A stretch of DNA of 64,000 bases from Desulfosarcina sp. (GCA_014237405.1 JABZFO010000084.1:1-64000), one strand, 5' to 3'. Numbered from the stretch's first letter, positions 16,915 through 25,178 are shown. Made by a program: numbers and translations. Notes: generated from the sequence alone by a model not told the origin.

Positions 16915-18057
16915 ATGAATCCCATGAGCCATCAGCGACTCGTATCAATAGTGATCAACCGCCGAATGCTGGTGGCCTTTGTAATGGGTTTTTCCTGCGG
17001 CCTGCCACTACCCTATACCCTGAAATTTTTCTGGTCACCCTTGTTCGACCGTTACACCCTGCCGTTTCTAGGCAGGCGGCGGGGATGGCTGCTGGCCTCT
17101 CAGTTGTCTCTGATGGCGTCCCTGGTCTGGCTGGGTTTCAGCAACCCGGCTGCCCATCCCGAACTGCTGGTCCTATCCGCTCTGGCCGTGGCCTTTTTCA
17201 GCGCGTCCCAGGACATCGTGGTGGACGCCTATCGGCGGGAGGACCTGCCCGACCGGGAACTGGGCCTTGGATCCTCGCTGTACATCAACGGCTATCGTGT
17301 CGGCATGCTCCTGGCCTCCGGCGGTGGGCTGATTCTGGCCGACCATATGTCCTTTTCCCTGGTATACCTGATCATGGCCCTGTGTCTGCTGCCTGGGCTC
17401 ATCACTACCATTCTGACGCCTGAACCCCACGTGGCGTCTTTTCCCATGACGCTCAAGGCTGCCGTGGTGGATCCACTGGTGGAGTATTTCAGCCGAACGG
17501 ATGCCATGTGGATTCTGATTTTTATCCTTATGTACAAAATCGGCGATACGATGGCTGCCGCCATGACTATCCCATTCTACCTGGACATCGGTTTTTCAAA
17601 AACCCAGATCGGTACCGTGGTCAAGCTGTTCGGATTCTGGGCTACCGTCGCCGGCACCCTTTTCGGCGGCATGGTTATGATCCGGCTGGGCATCATTCGC
17701 AGCCTCTGGGTTTTCGGCATTCTTCAGGCCCTTTCCACCGCGGGATTCGCCCTGCTGGCAACCATCGGTCCAAACCTCACCGCGTTGTCGGCGGTTATCT
17801 CCTTCGAAAACCTGAGCGGGGGAATGGGTACCTCGGCCTATGCGGCGTATATGGCCAGCATCACGGACAAGCGGTTCACAGCCACGCAATATGCCCTGTT
17901 GACCAGCCTCATGGGTATCCCCCGGGTGCTGGCATCGGCCCCCACCGGCTATCTGGCCACGCACATGGGATGGGAAGGCTTTTTCATGTTCTGTACCGTG
18001 ATTGCACTTCCCGGCCTGATTCTGATCTTGCGCATAAGCGGCAAACGCCAAGGCTGA
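16915..18057 (+). CDS. AmpG-like MFS transporter with internal deletion near the N-terminus
   Basis: The 380-aa major-facilitator protein has AmpG-family hallmarks: SPLFDRYTLPFLGRRRGWLL, FFSASQDIVVDAYRRE, GLGSSLYINGYRVGMLLASG. AmpG imports muropeptides for cell-wall recycling, though Desulfobacterota relatives may carry other solutes. Start ATG 16915 was chosen because the longer frame would read through the pckG terminator. The N-terminus jumps from FVMGFSCGLPL directly to PYTLKFFWSP, whereas the family has about 29 residues (end of helix 1, loop, most of helix 2) between these points. The loss is in frame, near 17001-17012. Whether it is real or an assembly loss is discussed in findings. 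Confidence 0.8.
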   Translation: MNPMSHQRLVSIVINRRMLVAFVMGFSCGLPLPYTLKFFWSPLFDRYTLPFLGRRRGWLLASQLSLMASLVWLGFSNPAAHPELLVLSALAVAFFSASQDIVVDAYRREDLPDRELGLGSSLYINGYRVGMLLASGGGLILADHMSFSLVYLIMALCLLPGLITTILTPEPHVASFPMTLKAAVVDPLVEYFSRTDAMWILIFILMYKIGDTMAAAMTIPFYLDIGFSKTQIGTVVKLFGFWATVAGTLFGGMVMIRLGIIRSLWVFGILQALSTAGFALLATIGPNLTALSAVISFENLSGGMGTSAYAAYMASITDKRFTATQYALLTSLMGIPRVLASAPTGYLATHMGWEGFFMFCTVIALPGLILILRISGKRQG

Positions 18058-18074
18058 TCTGCGCCGAAAGTAAC

Positions 18075-18247
18075 CGTTCACGGGTTCAGAGGTTCTGGGT
18101 TCAGAGGTTCAACCCATAATGGCGAAGGCATGGCAGTTGGCCCGGGAGATAGCTTGCAAGGTCTATGGCCCGACAAAAACGGCCAATTTTGCTCGCGACA
18201 TCAAAGAAAAAAGCAACCCTGAACGGTGAACCCTGAATCCGTGAACG
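18075..18247 (+). repeat. Repeat-flanked fragment of an S23-type four-helix-bundle gene
   Basis: A small frame at 18119-18229 encodes 36 aa, beginning MAKAWQLAREIACKVYGPTK. This matches the start of four-helix-bundle proteins related to 23S rRNA intervening-sequence proteins (AWQ-AREIA-K-Y-T followed by F-RD), but stops long before their usual ~120 aa. The fragment is bracketed by GTTCA-rich repeats: GTTCACGGGTTCAGAGGTTC (18077-18096) with a second GGTTCAGAGG-like unit on the left, and the inverted sequence ending CCTGAATCCGTGAACG on the right. It looks like a decayed mobile unit. Confidence 0.5.
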
Positions 18248-18328
18248 CCTACCGTCGAAATTCTTGTTTTTTTAATTTTTTCTGATTATCGTAGTGCTGA
18301 ATTGTTCATCAGGAGGAGTGACCACCCC

Positions 18329-20077
18329 GTGAGGCATACCCAAACGCCAGCTCTCAACCATTCCGATCGGATCCGGCAACTGGCCGAAACGCGGCAGCAT
18401 ATTCTGTCGATGCCAGCTGAGCAAGCAATGGCCGTTATCCTCGACCATCCGCAGCCGGCAGCGCTGATCCACTCGTTTCCGGAAGAGGATCTGCATTTTC
18501 TCATCCATGACATCGGCCTGGGTGACGCCCAGCCGCTCATTGCCCTGGCCTCCAACCGCCAGTGGGAATATCTGCTGGACATGGAAACCTGGAACAGGGA
18601 TCGGCTGAACGATCAGCTGGCCACCACCTGGCTGCAGTTGCTGCTTCGGGCGGATCCGGACCGGCTGGTCAAATGGTGCTTCGATGAAAAGCTGGAGTTC
18701 TTCGAATTGTACCTATCCAGGAATATTGAACTCCGGGTCAGGGAGTCGGACCAGGTCCCGTCGGATTTCGGTGACGGCTTTTTTACGGATGACGACACCT
18801 TCTATGTTCGGTTCGTTGACTATCCCGTGGCGACCCCGGAGGAGGCAACGGTCAAAACCCGTCGTAATGATATGCTGAGCCAGCTGCTGCGCCGTCTGTC
18901 CTTTTTTGATCATCCCCGCTATCAAGGTCTGCTTATGGAAGCCATAAGCGTGATTCCCGGCGAGACCGAGGAGGAGTTGTTCCGGTTGCGCAATGTCCGT
19001 CTTGGCGAAAAGGGGTTTCTGCCTTTTCACGAAGCGGTCGGCGTCTATCAGCCGCTGCGGCCCGGAGATATAGGGGCCAAGGGGAAAAAGGTGCTTCAGC
19101 CGCCGTCACCGGATGAAACCCGTTTTCCGGTACCCCAGTTTGCCGCCATCTTCCTCGATGGGGACAACCTCTTCGTGCGTGCATTGAAGGGCGTCAGTGA
19201 ATCCCATGTTATCCAGCAGCTCCAGGTGGAACTGGCCAGTCTTTGCAACCAGGTCATATCTGCTGACCAGGAGATCATCCGGGGCCGTGACCATCTGAAA
19301 TCTATGGTTTCCAAGGTCAGCAGCTACCTGAGCATCGGGCTTGAGCTGATGACTGAAAGCACCGCCGACAACCGGGAACTCATGGCATCTGCCCTGTTAC
19401 AACGCCATCTGCTGGCAGATATCTTCAGAATCGGGTTCGCCAGCGCCCTGCAGCTTAAATGGCAGGCCACCCGCTGGCGCAAAAACAGCTGGTGTCAGTC
19501 GCAACATGTGGATCTCACCTTCTGGGACGAGGCATGGCTGGGGTTGTTGGGCGGGCTGTTGATCGATACGCCGAAATTTTACGATGCGTCGAATGCCAGT
19601 TCCAACTATCGCGATTTCCAGACGCAGGAAGAGATCGAAGAGACCGGTCGGGGCTTGGGCCAGGTGATGGCGCTGGATCAGCTGCTCAAGCGCATGGATG
19701 TCTCCATGGCACCGGTTGCGGAAATCCGGTTTCTGACATACAAGAATCTTCTGCTCACCCTGTGGGCCAGGGCGTCATTGAAAGCGCTGCCGGTTGATGA
19801 GGACACGCCGACCATTGCCGTTTCTCTTTCAGCTTTCAAGGAATTTTATACAGCGCTCTGGGCGAACCACGGAGGCCACCGCATCATCGGCGATGGAAAA
19901 AAGGCCGAATTCCTTCAGTGGGCCGCGGAGGCGTCGGACCAGTCGCCCGCTGACCTGTCCGATCGCCTGGGTACAGTATTCGAGGCCCTGTTCGATGAGA
20001 TTGAACGTGAGCTGTCACCTGTGAAAGCAGGCAACCTTGATCCGCGCTATGTACATCTTTTTCTGCTCAAGCCTTGA
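18329..20077 (+). CDS. DUF6178-family protein
   Basis: The 582-aa soluble protein matches DUF6178, a family I know mainly from Desulfobacterota with no assigned function. Features include RQHILSMPAEQAMAVILDHP near the N-terminus, an acidic DDDTFYVRFVDY segment, and a tail ending DPRYVHLFLLKP. The start is the GTG at 18329, because AGGAGGAG (18311-18318) is well placed for it and not for the upstream TTG. It is transcribed towards the TetR gene and followed directly by a 142-bp repeat. Confidence 0.75.
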   Translation: MRHTQTPALNHSDRIRQLAETRQHILSMPAEQAMAVILDHPQPAALIHSFPEEDLHFLIHDIGLGDAQPLIALASNRQWEYLLDMETWNRDRLNDQLATTWLQLLLRADPDRLVKWCFDEKLEFFELYLSRNIELRVRESDQVPSDFGDGFFTDDDTFYVRFVDYPVATPEEATVKTRRNDMLSQLLRRLSFFDHPRYQGLLMEAISVIPGETEEELFRLRNVRLGEKGFLPFHEAVGVYQPLRPGDIGAKGKKVLQPPSPDETRFPVPQFAAIFLDGDNLFVRALKGVSESHVIQQLQVELASLCNQVISADQEIIRGRDHLKSMVSKVSSYLSIGLELMTESTADNRELMASALLQRHLLADIFRIGFASALQLKWQATRWRKNSWCQSQHVDLTFWDEAWLGLLGGLLIDTPKFYDASNASSNYRDFQTQEEIEETGRGLGQVMALDQLLKRMDVSMAPVAEIRFLTYKNLLLTLWARASLKALPVDEDTPTIAVSLSAFKEFYTALWANHGGHRIIGDGKKAEFLQWAAEASDQSPADLSDRLGTVFEALFDEIERELSPVKAGNLDPRYVHLFLLKP

Positions 20078-20104
20078 TGCACTCGTAAAAAGTCCCGTTT
20101 CAGA

Positions 20105-20246
20105 CGGACTCGTAAAAAGTCCGAGATCAAGGCTTGCGAATCCCTAGGAATACCGCTAACGCGGGTGCCGTAGGCAGCGTACTTATGGTACGCCGCAGTG
20201 ACGAGGGATGAAGCGTAACGCAGATATCGGACTTTTTACGAATCCG
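20105..20246. repeat. 142-bp MITE-like repeat, family 1, copy 1
   Basis: The ends form a 20-bp terminal inverted repeat: CGGACTCGTAAAAAGTCCGA on the left, its complement on the right with one mismatch. The body matches copy 2 at 30532-30673 almost base for base. An internal stem GCGTAC...GTACGC keeps its arms while the loop differs between copies (TTATG versus TGATC), so structure is conserved. An extra half end (ACTCGTAAAAAGTCC) at 20081-20095 precedes it. It lies between convergent genes and has no coding capacity. Confidence 0.85.
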
Positions 20247-20253
20247 TCAAGCC

Positions 20254-20862
20254 TTAATCGAACAGGTAGCGGTGGATCATGTCCGCCAGGCCGTCGATGA
20301 GCCGATCGGCATCTTCATCCTGGCCGAAGATGGTGATCGAGCAGATAATCTCTTCCACGGCAGCTGAAACGATACGGGCCGCGGTCTTGATGTCCTTTAC
20401 CCTCAATTTGTCACGAAATTGTTCGATAAACCGCTCAACGTGACCCAGGCTATGTTGATCCATTTCAGTGAATGCGGCTTCGACTTCCGGGTCGGAATAG
20501 CGCATGGCCAGCACTTCACGGTGAAACTGGGGATAGGGATCGTGTGCGTCCAGCATGGCCTTGATCAGACGGTAGACGCTTTCTCTCCGATTGTCCGGAT
20601 CGACTTGGTGTTCGCCTAAAATCCGCACCACCTTCTCTTCGATGTGCTCTCTGAAAATCTCCATGAACAGTTCTTTCTTGTCCTTGAAATAGGAATAGAA
20701 GCTGCCCACGGAGACCCCGGCTGCCGCGGCGATCTCCTTGGCATTCGTACCGTGAAAACCGTTTTTTGCAAACTGGTCCTTTGCCGCCGCAAGAATGCGG
20801 TTTTTGGTTTCGATACTCCGTTTTTGCTGGGGAATTCGGGTTTTCTGCTCCATTTCTGTCAT
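20254..20862 (-). CDS. TetR/AcrR-family transcriptional regulator
   Basis: The 202-aa repressor has the N-terminal HTH of TetR proteins (KNRILAAAKDQFAKNGF, then AKEIAAAAGVSVGSFYSYFK, about residues 20-65) and a ligand-binding C-terminal half. It is divergent from the small exported protein at 21025, so that gene is a natural target. The palindromic operator found upstream of the paralogous gene at 21885 would suit a TetR dimer. The ligand is unknown. Confidence 0.88.
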   Translation of the reverse strand: MTEMEQKTRIPQQKRSIETKNRILAAAKDQFAKNGFHGTNAKEIAAAAGVSVGSFYSYFKDKKELFMEIFREHIEEKVVRILGEHQVDPDNRRESVYRLIKAMLDAHDPYPQFHREVLAMRYSDPEVEAAFTEMDQHSLGHVERFIEQFRDKLRVKDIKTAARIVSAAVEEIICSITIFGQDEDADRLIDGLADMIHRYLFD

Positions 20863-21024
20863 TACGATCCCTCCCTATGCTTTGATTTAATACCCAATTC
20901 CCGTAACGCAGTCAATAAAAGTGAAAAAAGTTCAAGTTCAGGTTGACATGGCGCTTTTCGGACCGATTATATAATTAAGTACCACATTGTGTCATTTTAC
21001 CTTTGAACCACATGGAGGGTTACC

Positions 21025-21429
21025 ATGAGAAATTCATTTTGCATAGTGGCAATGGCAATGGCAATGGTGATGGTAGCAGGAATCGTAATGGCAGAAACCG
21101 TGGATATCGGTCTGGGGAGGATGGATCGGGCCGAGTTCGCAGCCCTGCGACTGATGGTTAGCGGCGATTACCACCCTTCAGCTACCGTTTCCACGGAAAT
21201 ACCAAAAGAAACGCGGGTTGCCGAATTCAACCGGAGTGATGTGGATAGCATCCGGCAGGCGATGACAGCCAGCATCGCTGAGCGGAATGCGGCTGCTTCC
21301 GCATCGAATAACGATATGGTGGATATCGGCACCGGCTCAATGGCCGCCAGCGAATTTTGCGACCTGAACAAACTGGTGGCCAGCAACAGAACCAACCAGA
21401 ACGGCGGTTTCGCTTTTATCTGTCCGTGA
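21025..21429 (+). CDS. Small exported protein with repeated IGxGxM motif (paralogue 1)
   Basis: The 134-aa protein has a signal peptide (MRNSFCIVAMAMAMVMVAGI, cleavage near the following MAE) and two copies of a motif of the form V-DIG-G-M--SEF--L--MV (VDIGLGRMDRAEFAALRLMV and VDIGTGSMAASEFCDLNKLV). It is a paralogue of the protein at 21885. I do not recognise a described family. A promoter-like TTGACA (20943) and TATAAT (20970) lie upstream with a long spacer. GGAGGG precedes the ATG. It is divergent from the TetR gene. Confidence 0.65.
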   Translation: MRNSFCIVAMAMAMVMVAGIVMAETVDIGLGRMDRAEFAALRLMVSGDYHPSATVSTEIPKETRVAEFNRSDVDSIRQAMTASIAERNAAASASNNDMVDIGTGSMAASEFCDLNKLVASNRTNQNGGFAFICP

Positions 21430-21550
21430 TCGCGGATCGCTCAACACGGCTGACGCCGGAAAATTTATTGAGTCATGTGTACAAAGGCCTGCAGACGCAC
21501 AAATGGTGTGCTTCAGGCCTTTGTCGCTCACACCATAAACAGACAGTTGC

Positions 21551-21733
21551 TTAGGGCCTCGGAAATAAATAAATCCACAGTCTTGCTTGTCTTTTGGCCC
21601 GTCTTCAGCGTTGCACCAAAAGTCACGTATAACAAATACGCTCCCTTTAGCGCGCCTTGCCTGATTTTAAATAAAACTGGCGACCCCAAATCCGGCGCAA
21701 TCTTTGTGGATTTATTTGTTTCCGCGACCCTTA
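21551..21733. repeat. 183-bp MITE-like repeat, family 2
   Basis: The 29-nt ends are inverted repeats with four mismatches: left TTAGGGCCTCGGAAATAAAT continuing AAATCCACA, right the complement of TAAGGGTCGCGGAAACAAAT continuing AAATCCACA. A truncated copy of the left third lies at 27250-27321. Read on the minus strand, the body contains AAGGCGCGC, a GCGTAT...ATACG stem and AACGCTGAAGACGGGCC, which parallels families 1, 3 and 4. Confidence 0.75.
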
Positions 21734-21795
21734 CAGTCCTTCCCCTGTTTTTCGTTAAAAAATCCTTAAATTCGAATAAGAGCTCATATTTTTTC

Positions 21796-21859
21796 TTGAC
21801 AACATGAACCGAGGTTCATATATTGATATAGAATATGAACAAAACGTCATGTTCATATT
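21796..21859 (+). promoter_or_regulatory. Sigma-70 promoter with two palindromic operators
   Basis: TTGACA (21796-21801) and TATATT (21819-21824) are separated by exactly 17 nt. The spacer is filled by ATGAACC-GA-GGTTCAT (21804-21819), a perfect 7-bp inverted repeat. Just downstream AATATGAAC and GTTCATATT (21832-21859) form a second inverted repeat with a 10-nt spacer. Both share the half site ATGAAC/GTTCAT. Binding would block RNA polymerase; a TetR-type dimer such as the one encoded at 20254-20862 is a reasonable candidate. Confidence 0.7.
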
Positions 21860-21884
21860 AACAACAAACTCAAGGGGGGGAACA

Positions 21885-22298
21885 ATGAAAAAAATGACAA
21901 TGATCGTGGCAATCGTGGTCGTGGCGCTGGTGGGATTTAACAGTGCATCGGCAGAAATGGTGAACATCGGTTTGGGTCAGATGGAGCAATCAGAATTTGT
22001 CGCCTTGAAAGCGATGGTCCAAGGGGGGCAGACGGATACTGTGCCAGCGCTTTCGACCCCGCTCGATCGCCCGGAGCGATATGGCATGGTGGAAATGGCA
22101 CGCGCGGACTTCGAAGCCCTTCGAGATAAAGTGGCCGGCCGTAGCGTCAGCGTTGATGAGAAACCGGCGGTGAAAGCGGTCCAGATGGTCAATATCGGCA
22201 CGGGTGAAATGCCCATGGATGAATTCGTCGCTTTGAAACGCATGGTCGAAGGGACGGGTGTCTTCAAATTCGATTGTCTGGCTGCCGTACAGCCGTAA
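21885..22298 (+). CDS. Small exported protein with repeated IGxGxM motif (paralogue 2)
   Basis: The 137-aa protein starts at ATG 21885, preceded by AAGGGGGGG; a longer frame overlaps the promoter and is not used. It has a signal peptide (MKKMTMIVAIVVVALVGFNS, then ASA cleavage), the motif MVNIGLGQMEQSEFVALKAM, a degenerate middle copy MVEMARADFEALRDKV and a third copy MVNIGTGEMPMDEFVALKRM. It shares this architecture with the protein at 21025. Function unknown; a periplasmic or surface protein controlled by a repressor is the most that can be said. Confidence 0.7.
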   Translation: MKKMTMIVAIVVVALVGFNSASAEMVNIGLGQMEQSEFVALKAMVQGGQTDTVPALSTPLDRPERYGMVEMARADFEALRDKVAGRSVSVDEKPAVKAVQMVNIGTGEMPMDEFVALKRMVEGTGVFKFDCLAAVQP

Positions 22299-22792
22299 CC
22301 CTCCAAGAATGGATGGTGTTTCAGGAGACACCTTGCAGATGCATGGCCCCGGCCAATTTCCGAGGCATTCGACGGTCCCGGTCATTACGGCGATCTTTTC
22401 CGCTTCGGCGTTCAGGGATATGCATGGCGTAAACAAACTGCCTTCGGTCTACCCCGGAACGCCGTCCACCGTTATCATGAACCGCCATCGTCTTCATCTA
22501 AATTCAGTGAGCCTTTGGTTGTAGTGGGATCAGGGGAATCCCATCAGTTATCACGGGAATTGGAGCCTGCCCGGGGCAAGCCACGGAAAGAAATAATCTC
22601 TCTTCCGCTTTGATCTTCATGCAAGAATCGCGCTATCTATCCGGCATAACCATATACCCTGTTATTTCAGTCAGGTGGAATAATTGTCGCATGAGATGAT
22701 TATGAGAATATGAAATAAATGCGCAGCTAAATGGGAAAATAATTTCCATTTGGGAAAATAATTTCTTATCTAAAATCATCCTGGCCGTCAGA
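22299..22792. other. Gap with a terminator-like stem and a short tandem repeat
   Basis: The 494-nt gap lies between two convergent genes. GGTGTTT...AGACACC near 22315-22332 is a plausible stem after the exported protein. TGGGAAAATAATTTC occurs twice (22732-22746 and 22751-22765) just past the response-regulator stop. Each copy overlaps a GGAAA...TTTCC symmetry. No coding frame is convincing. Confidence 0.4.
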
Positions 22793-23423
22793 TCATTCAG
22801 GTTCGTGATCGAAAAGGTATCCTACTGAGCGAAGACTTTTAAAATAGATGGGTTTTCTGGGATCAGCCTCAAAGTATTTGCGAAAACGGACAATAAAATT
22901 ATCCACGGTGCGGGTAGTGGTTTTCCGGGAATACCCCCAGCCGATCTGCAGCAGTTTGTTACGGGAAAGCGGCTTGCCGCGATTGGCGATAAACAGTTTG
23001 AGCACCTTGGATTCCTGTTCAGTCAGAAAAATTTCTCCCATCCGGCAGCGTGCCGTGTTGGTTTTAAAATCGATGTGATTGCCGCCGAAATGATAGGTGT
23101 CGAAGGATGGAGGGACCGGCGCGTCGTTTTCCTGATTCCAGCCGCCGCGTTTGAGCAGACGCTCGACGCGAAGGAGAAGCTCTTCCAGGTTGAAGGGCTT
23201 GGTCAGGTAATCGTCCACACCGAAGGCAAGCCCCTTGATCCGGTCGTCAGGATCTCCCTTTGCCGAGAGAATCAATATGGGCAGCCGTTCATCTTCCAGC
23301 CGGATGCTCTGAAGAATGGAGAGCCCGTCTATCATACCCCTGGAGGGTGAGGTTCAGTTGAATGCCTTCGGCGATATGGAGATCATCTTCGATGATTAGA
23401 ATACGCTTTTTGGGGAATTCCAT
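22793..23423 (-). pseudogene. OmpR-family response regulator, frame broken by a deletion
   Basis: The start MEFPKKRILIIEDDLHIAEG is read from the ATG at 23423 and holds the acidic pocket of a receiver domain. It runs to LTLQGYD and then, in another frame, resumes at MIDGLSILQSIRLEDERLPI, keeping the LSAKG and TKPF motifs and a full winged-helix DNA-binding domain (RTVDNFIVRFRKYF). About 31 residues including the phospho-acceptor aspartate are absent (junction near 23335-23341). It pairs with the histidine kinase upstream. Either the gene is dead or the sequence has lost about 92-95 nt. Confidence 0.8.
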
Positions 23424-23484
23424 AGTGGTTGCTCCTGCATCATTCGGACAATCGATTAGTCTTAGCCGACAATCAAGTTTCGTT

Positions 23485-23628
23485 AGTGTCCGTCCACAAA
23501 TGGTAGATTTTGGTTCAGGCCAAGGCCGCAGCGATTTTGAAACCGCAGGCGTAGAGCGCTACGTCGAGGATTTCAAAAGAGCGAGAACGCCGGCCTGGGC
23601 CGAAAGATGCCGTTTGTGGATGGACACT
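23485..23628. repeat. 144-bp MITE-like repeat, family 3, between kinase and regulator
   Basis: AGTGTCCGTCCACAAATGG (23485-23503) and the complement of AGTGTCCATCCACAAACGG (23610-23628) form 19-bp inverted ends with two mismatches. Both outer ends sit on TA (TA-GTGTCC ... GGACAC-TA), as expected for insertion at a TA target. The interior has GGCCAAGG, CCGCAGGCG, TCGAGGAT and AACGCCGGCCTGGGCC, matching the layout of the other repeats. The element edge overlaps the histidine kinase stop codon. Confidence 0.8.
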
Positions 23629-24580
23629 ATTCCAGGACCGGTAAAATCAGGGTAAACGTGGATCCTTGGCCCCGTCCCGGGCTTTCGGCCAGCACCTTGC
23701 CCTTGTGGAGACGGGCGATGCTTTGCACCAGGTGCAAGCCCAGCCCGCTTCCTTTGGCCGTCATGTTGTCCGACCGGCCGATCTGGTAAAACTTTCGGAA
23801 AATCTTTTTCATCTCTTTTCGGTCGAAACCGATGCCGTTGTCCGTAAACCGGATGTGCGTCTTTCGGCGCTTCGGTTCGATAAAGATGTCCACTTGCGGC
23901 ATTTCAGCGGCATTGTATTTAATGGCATTGGTCAAGATGTTTATCACCAGCATTTCAAACAAATGCCGGTTGATGCGCTGGTAAAGGGTGGTGGTTTCCG
24001 GGCTGTGGATGGCAATCCGGCAGTCTTTGAACAGGTGGTTGTTTTCTTCCAGAAACTGGTTCAGCGTCTTGACCATATCACAGACGACGAACTCGCCCAT
24101 ATAGCTTTTGCTTTCCAGTTTGGCCAGGTTCAACACGCGGTTGATGTTTTCGGTCAGGCGGTTCACATCGGTGAGCATGTACTGGATGTATTTTAGCTGA
24201 TCATCACGCGAGAGTTCATGCTTTGAAAAGGTCTGCAGATAAAGCTGAAGGGAGGTCACCGGTGTTTTGAGTTCATGGGTGAAGTTGTTGATGAAGTTGT
24301 TCTGCATCCGATACAGCTGCAAGGTTTTCTGGCTGAACACGAAAATAATGAAGATGCCCAGCAATATGATACTGATCAATATGCACAGGACGAGGATCAC
24401 CACCCATGTGTCGGCGGCAAACACCTGATCCTGCTCCAGGTTGAACCGTTCCATTGCCGATCGAAGACCGGTGCTTACTTCAATATACCAGTAGATATAA
24501 AGAAAAAGCGAAACCACCAGGGCTGTGACGGAGGAGATAAACACCAGTATGGGATGAAAAAGCCACTTCACCTGCTTCAT
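23627..24580 (-). CDS. Two-component sensor histidine kinase
   Basis: The 317-aa membrane kinase has two N-terminal helices (about residues 10-30 and 58-82) bracketing a very short periplasmic loop of about 28 residues. The phospho-acceptor box is NNFTHELKTPVTSLQLYL (about 98-115), and the ATPase domain carries NILTNAIKYN (N box), DNGIGF and GSGLGLHLV. With so small a sensor loop it may sense through the membrane or a partner. It is transcribed ahead of the response-regulator gene, and its stop codon lies at the edge of a 144-bp repeat. Confidence 0.9.
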   Translation of the reverse strand: MKQVKWLFHPILVFISSVTALVVSLFLYIYWYIEVSTGLRSAMERFNLEQDQVFAADTWVVILVLCILISIILLGIFIIFVFSQKTLQLYRMQNNFINNFTHELKTPVTSLQLYLQTFSKHELSRDDQLKYIQYMLTDVNRLTENINRVLNLAKLESKSYMGEFVVCDMVKTLNQFLEENNHLFKDCRIAIHSPETTTLYQRINRHLFEMLVINILTNAIKYNAAEMPQVDIFIEPKRRKTHIRFTDNGIGFDRKEMKKIFRKFYQIGRSDNMTAKGSGLGLHLVQSIARLHKGKVLAESPGRGQGSTFTLILPVLE

Positions 24581-24904
24581 GGGGTGCTCTCTCTCCTTTA
24601 CCCGGAATGATGGGATTGCTGCAGGCCAAACAATTCTACCGATGGCTGATACTACCGGTTTTTTACGGACATTTCAATGCAGTCGCAACGCCGGCACAGG
24701 AAATATCCTTGACCGGCCGGCTGACCCATAATAAGTTATATCCATATTGTTCCTTCCTGATTTGATTTTGCGCGTGTTCATCGATTTCGAATATTACGTT
24801 TCCAGTGAACCGCTCTGCTTGACCATAGGACCATCCGCTGCAATGAGCAGGTCATTTCAGCGGTATTCCGTTTTATTAACAGGGAATAAAAAAAGGAGGA
24901 GATT
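24581..24904. other. Divergent gap between the kinase gene and dodecin
   Basis: This 324-nt gap must contain the leftward kinase promoter and the rightward dodecin promoter. AAAAGGAGGAG lies directly before the dodecin ATG. I see no palindrome, repeat or RNA gene that I would defend. Confidence 0.35.
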
Positions 24905-25114
24905 ATGAGCGAGAGTGTTTACAAAGTCATCGAACTGGTGGGAACCAGCCCCACCTCCTGGGAGGATGCGGCGAAAAATGCAGTGGAAACCGCATCCAAG
25001 TCATTGAAGGATCTGCGGGTCGCGGAAGTTACCACAATGGATATGAAGGTGGAAGGAGGCAAAGTAACCGCTTTTCGCGCCCGGGTGAATCTGTCTTTCA
25101 AGTATGCCACGTAA
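24905..25114 (+). CDS. Dodecin family flavin-binding protein
   Basis: The 69-aa protein is full length for dodecins. It starts SVYKVIELVGTSPTSWEDAA, with the conserved W at residue 19, and ends with RVNLSFKY. Dodecins assemble as hollow dodecamers that bind flavin (riboflavin, FMN or lumichrome) and store or buffer it, protecting the cell from flavin-driven damage. Strong ribosome site AAAGGAGGAG. It converges on htpG, with a shared terminator stem between them. Confidence 0.92.
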   Translation: MSESVYKVIELVGTSPTSWEDAAKNAVETASKSLKDLRVAEVTTMDMKVEGGKVTAFRARVNLSFKYAT

Positions 25115-25133
25115 CAAACGCAGGCGACAAACC

Positions 25134-25165
25134 AGTCAGGCTGCCCGGTGCCGGGCAGCCTGACT
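25134..25165. terminator. Bidirectional terminator stem between dodecin and htpG
   Basis: AGTCAGGCTGCCC and GGGCAGCCTGACT form a perfect 13-bp stem around GGTGCC. It is placed 20 nt after the dodecin stop and 14 nt before the htpG stop, so it can serve both convergent genes. There is no long T-run on either strand. Confidence 0.65.
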
Positions 25166-25178
25166 ATGCCTTGCGGCA

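Larger units (their letters stand above)
21430..21884. other. Gap between the two paralogous exported-protein genes
   Basis: This 455-nt gap holds a family-2 repeat (21551-21733) and the promoter/operator of the second paralogue (21796-21859), each listed separately. A short inverted pair around GCCTGCAGACGC / GCTTCAGGCC near 21486-21521 could end the first gene's transcript. No coding frame is supported. Confidence 0.4.
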
